A program made the position numbers and the translations under genes. 33,651 nt of DNA from Clostridia bacterium (GTDB taxonomy: Bacteria; Bacillota; Clostridia; Acetivibrionales; DSM-2933). This document shows, piece after piece, positions 31,034 to 33,651 of the stretch. Where the stretch lies: the NCBI GenBank assembly GCA_026418275.1, contig JAOABQ010000079.1, forward strand, positions 1 to 33,651. Reading direction: 5' to 3'. How positions within the stretch are numbered: the first letter of the stretch is position 1; each line of letters begins with the position of its first letter. The notes under the pieces are model-generated. The model saw nothing but the letters and a program-made list of their open reading frames with translations. It was not told where the DNA came from and searched no databases.

Positions 31034-32866
31034 CTACTCAACAGAAAAATCAATGTTATATGTGCCGCTTCCATTTTTGGATTTTACCATTACCATATAT
31101 TTTCCAATACTTGGAGTAAGGGTTATTTCTTCATTGGATGTGGCTGTTGTTCCACTTGCTGTATAATCACTCAAAGTGGGCATGTTTTGATACTTTACAT
31201 ATAAATCAAAGTTGGCGCTGGTGCTTCCGGTCAACTTAACCTTTAGCTTGGTAAAGCTATTTTTCACAAATATGCTGTAGTAGCGTACATCATCGGTGCC
31301 GCTTAATGTTTGGTTGATGTCCGACTTGATGAGAGTTCCCCCTGCTGCAAATTCCATTCCACGGTTGTCAGGAGTTATCCTTGTCCTCTTAAGTTTTGCA
31401 TAATTATTGAATAAATCGATTGCGTTCTTCGAGAATACTTTTGAACCATAGGGACTTCTCATAATGCACAGTCCTGGGTATTCATACTGCTCATAACCTG
31501 CTCCGATGTAAAGATCCGGGCACCCTCTTTGATGTCCGAACTCATGGATCAATGCGTCGGTTCCGTAATCACTGAAAAGTCCTCCGCCGAAGTCATGACC
31601 GATTGTATATGCTCCGTTGTAATTGGGCAGACCGTCCCAGTCGACATCCATATCACCCACGAATCCACCGTTGTGTCCTGTTTCAGTGGAAGAATTGTAA
31701 ATGACAATTACATCTTCAGTATGGTTAGATGGAATGCTCCATCTGTAGTCTGATGGGTTCCCTGAAAACCAGCTCATTTTGTAGGGTACAAAGCAGGTTT
31801 TTACTCCGTTGTCGGAAAATCTGGAATTAATTGTATTGAATTGGTTTGAAATTTTGCTAACAATGTCCGGATTTTCAGAATTTGCAACTAAAGATATGCG
31901 TATATCCGCTTTCACAACAAGTATTTCGCTGCTGTATATTTCAAAGTCCGTAAAACCAACGCCCTCATAGGACTGGCGGTTGTCTCTCTTATAAAGCACC
32001 GCTTGAACCTTTTTGGCTATTACAGGTACAAAAGTGTTAATATTTGATGTAGTTCCATAAATGCTTCCCTGAGGACTGTTGTTCGATGCCGCCAACTGCC
32101 AGGTATTGTTTGCATCCATATACTTAATTTCATAGGATTTCGGAGTAATAACTCCACCTCCGTCATCATACAATCTCAGGTTTGTCATGTTGATGGAGTA
32201 AAGACCGCCCAAATCAACTTCAAAAGTTTCAAAGCTTTGATTTCCCGTGTCGTAGGAGGTCCAGCGAGATGGTGCTGAAAAATCTCCGTCTGCACCTTTA
32301 AGCGCCGTATCGTAGATACTGGTATGCGAAGCTGTCACTGTTTTCCCGACTGCAATATTGCCTTCTGTAGGATGAATTACATTAGGGCTGGCAGCAGGTG
32401 GTGTATTGGTTGGTGTATTGGTTGGTGTATTGGTTGGTGTATTCGTAGGCGTATTGGTTGGCGTATTGGTCGGTACCGGAGTAGAAATTGCGCCATTTAC
32501 GGTTACGGTGATCGTGGAACTTGTAGTTTTACCATAAGCGTTGATTAAATCACATTTATAAGTGTATGTACCGCCGGCCTTTCCGGTGAAGGTTGCACTT
32601 GCTGTTTGCGCGTTAGGTGAGTTATCTGTGAGATTTTGCGTAAGAATTACGGTTCCGTTTTCATAGAGTTTCCAGGATGTCCCGTTATTCCCCCACCACA
32701 TGTTCATAGTAATGGTGTAATTGCTCACATTGCCATAATTATTGTGTGTGAGGGCCGGAGTTCCGGGAACACCAGTTGCTGCCGCGAAAGTTGTTGATGA
32801 GGGTGCTTGAACTACAGTGAAAACTAAAAGTACTGCTAAAATTAGAACTGCCATTTTTTGCTTCAT
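31034..32866 (-). CDS. Secreted zinc metallopeptidase with chitinase-A-like, discoidin and PPC domains
   Basis: A 610-residue exported protein. Order: signal peptide (about 1-29); Ig-like domain resembling the N-terminal domain of chitinase A (about 32-124, [13 protein letters not shown] and [10 protein letters not shown]); Thr-Asn-Thr-Pro linker (132-157); discoidin/F5-8C-like domain (about 168-312); peptidase domain (about 318-505) with [11 protein letters not shown] at 441-451 and CIMR (467-470) as the likely Met-turn; PPC-like beta domain (about 515-610). HExxHxxGxxD, with Asp as third zinc ligand, recalls snapalysin-type (M7) peptidases; the protein is otherwise unlike them, so a separate family is possible. 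AGGAGG lies 8 bases before the ATG. It stands alone and ends at its own terminator. Confidence 0.85.
   Translation of the reverse strand: MKQKMAVLILAVLLVFTVVQAPSSTTFAAATGVPGTPALTHNNYGNVSNYTITMNMWWGNNGTSWKLYENGTVILTQNLTDNSPNAQTASATFTGKAGGTYTYKCDLINAYGKTTSSTITVTVNGAISTPVPTNTPTNTPTNTPTNTPTNTPTNTPPAASPNVIHPTEGNIAVGKTVTASHTSIYDTALKGADGDFSAPSRWTSYDTGNQSFETFEVDLGGLYSINMTNLRLYDDGGGVITPKSYEIKYMDANNTWQLAASNNSPQGSIYGTTSNINTFVPVIAKKVQAVLYKRDNRQSYEGVGFTDFEIYSSEILVVKADIRISLVANSENPDIVSKISNQFNTINSRFSDNGVKTCFVPYKMSWFSGNPSDYRWSIPSNHTEDVIVIYNSSTETGHNGGFVGDMDVDWDGLPNYNGAYTIGHDFGGGLFSDYGTDALIHEFGHQRGCPDLYIGAGYEQYEYPGLCIMRSPYGSKVFSKNAIDLFNNYAKLKRTRITPDNRGMEFAAGGTLIKSDINQTLSGTDDVRYYSIFVKNSFTKLKVKLTGSTSANFDLYVKYQNMPTLSDYTASGTTATSNEEITLTPSIGKYMVMVKSKNGSGTYNIDFSVE
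32396..32473 (-). repeat. 12-bp tandem repeat coding a Thr-Asn-Thr-Pro linker
   Basis: About six units of PTNT (residues 132-157) are encoded by near-identical 12-bp units (TTGGTTGGTGTA on the plus strand). The unit number can change in frame by slippage. It separates the Ig-like and discoidin-like domains. Confidence 0.9.
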
Positions 32867-33651
32867 TTTAAATCCTCCTCGTAATGTATTTTAAATATAC
32901 ATATAAACCGGAACCTACGGATAAGTCCAGAATATAAGTACTTTTAATAAACGCAGCTACTTCCCTAAAAAATAATTACTTGAAGTAAATGGTGTTTCAT
33001 GCATTTATTGAGTATTTTAGATATACCCGTACCATTATAAATTAAACATATCTATCTGGTAAGTGTGAACTTTTATAACCCCAAAATGAAAAGGGGTGAT
33101 ATTTTCCCATCCTTAATTTAGCATTCATTAACCAGCTTCACATAGCAAACATTAAACAAGGAGGCAAGTATAGGATTACTATATGATTTATAGGACTAAA
33201 GAGCTTGGATGTTCATTTTTACACACCAAAAACAATTGAAATTGAAGGGAAAGTATCAAGAAAGTTCTAAATATAAAATATGAGTAGAAAAACGAATTAC
33301 GTGTAGAAGTTGAAAAGAGCCCGAGGCTCAATGAATAGTTAAAGTTTAAATTATTCCGTCAAAAAACATATATGTTTTCTGGCGAACATAATATAATTCA
33401 TATCGAAGTCACAAAAACAATCATGTTTGTTATAATATTTAAAATTTAGTCTGCCTCTGTGGGATTTGTTAATTCACCGGGTATTTTTAATAATGAAAAA
33501 CGGTAAATAAACTCAATAATGTTGCATAAAACTTTTTTACAAAATTTCATCGGTTGACATATCCAATAATTTAGGGATAGTCAGCCAATACATGAAAACT
33601 TGATATTTACTAGAATTTAATGGAAACTTTTATAGGCAGTCGTACCCGAAA
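32867..33651. other. Gene-free right end of the window
   Basis: 785 AT-rich bases with no supported gene. An AAGGAGG at 33158 has no start codon at a usable distance. A minus-strand frame near 33600-33535 ends after about 30 codons and could be a gene remnant. TTGACA at 33554 has only a poor -10 (GATAGT). A CCCC/GGGG hairpin lies near 33079-33097. The promoter of the peptidase gene must lie at its left end but is not clear. Confidence 0.5.
33363..33378. repeat. 16-bp perfect palindrome
   Basis: AAAACATATATGTTTT is a perfect palindrome, flanked by CGTC on the left and CTGGCG on the right, which extend it loosely. It has the form of a dimeric regulator site. No gene is adjacent inside the window. 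Confidence 0.4.

Noticed and set aside
32324..32548. Plus-strand frame with repeated Trp-Cys-Ile-Gly
   Set aside because: It is the complement of the Thr-Asn-Thr-Pro repeat in the peptidase gene.
33554..33582. Rightward promoter with TTGACA
   Set aside because: The only -10 at usable spacing is GATAGT or ATAGTC, and no gene is visible downstream in the window.

Overview
The window looks like chromosome of an anaerobic, low-GC, cellulosome-type clostridium (Acetivibrio / Hungateiclostridium / Ruminiclostridium relatives). The support is an RsgI-type membrane anti-sigma factor with an extracellular carbohydrate-binding-like domain, a GH18 chitinase with a dockerin-type module, Pro-Thr linkers in secreted proteins, a complete [FeFe]-hydrogenase maturation cluster, strong AGGAGG ribosome sites and AT-rich intergenic DNA. 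The genus is inferred, not proven. No rRNA, tRNA, CRISPR array, phage module or intact insertion sequence was seen.

Layout. 1-538: edge of a leftward gene, then mostly non-coding DNA with small inverted repeats. 539-2221: a membrane protein and a fused methionine sulfoxide reductase MsrAB, closed by a two-way terminator. 2244-9950, leftward: apolipoprotein N-acyltransferase (lnt), guanine deaminase (guaD) and a 1820-residue signalling protein (degenerate kinase domain, AAA ATPase, TPR array, GAF-GGDEF-GAF). 9951-12706: an orphan RsgI-like anti-sigma factor with a 12-residue tandem repeat, with a ~103-bp palindromic element on each side and a truncated third copy nearby. 12707-13500: a pair of fluoride channel subunits. 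13499-13666: a 55-residue membrane protein.

13843-20822, leftward: one hydrogenase maturation operon in the order TM1266-like regulator, hydG, hydE (fused to an N-terminal DUF3343-like domain), aspartase-like lyase, hydF, cysteine-desulfurase-like enzyme. It has a clear extended -10 promoter and a possible leader-peptide attenuator before hydG. 20841-25705, leftward: chitinase, a RelA/SpoT-domain alarmone synthetase, and glyA behind a single-aptamer glycine riboswitch with its own promoter.

26269-30723, rightward: a membrane-anchored TPR protein, a small unknown protein, and a purine nucleoside phosphorylase / S-adenosylhomocysteine hydrolase pair. 30981-32866, leftward: a secreted zinc peptidase (HExxHxxGxxD) with chitinase-A-like, discoidin-like and PPC domains. 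32867-33651 has no gene I can support.

Themes. Three proteins face outside polysaccharide or protein (RsgI sensor, chitinase, peptidase). The hyd operon makes the H-cluster, and its aspartase, together with the nearby glyA, could supply ammonium and one-carbon units for the dithiomethylamine bridge (inference). The most unusual items are the orphan RsgI with its internal repeats and flanking palindromes, the apparently catalytically dead kinase module on a diguanylate cyclase, the DUF3343-HydE fusion, and the attenuator-like leader inside the hyd operon.
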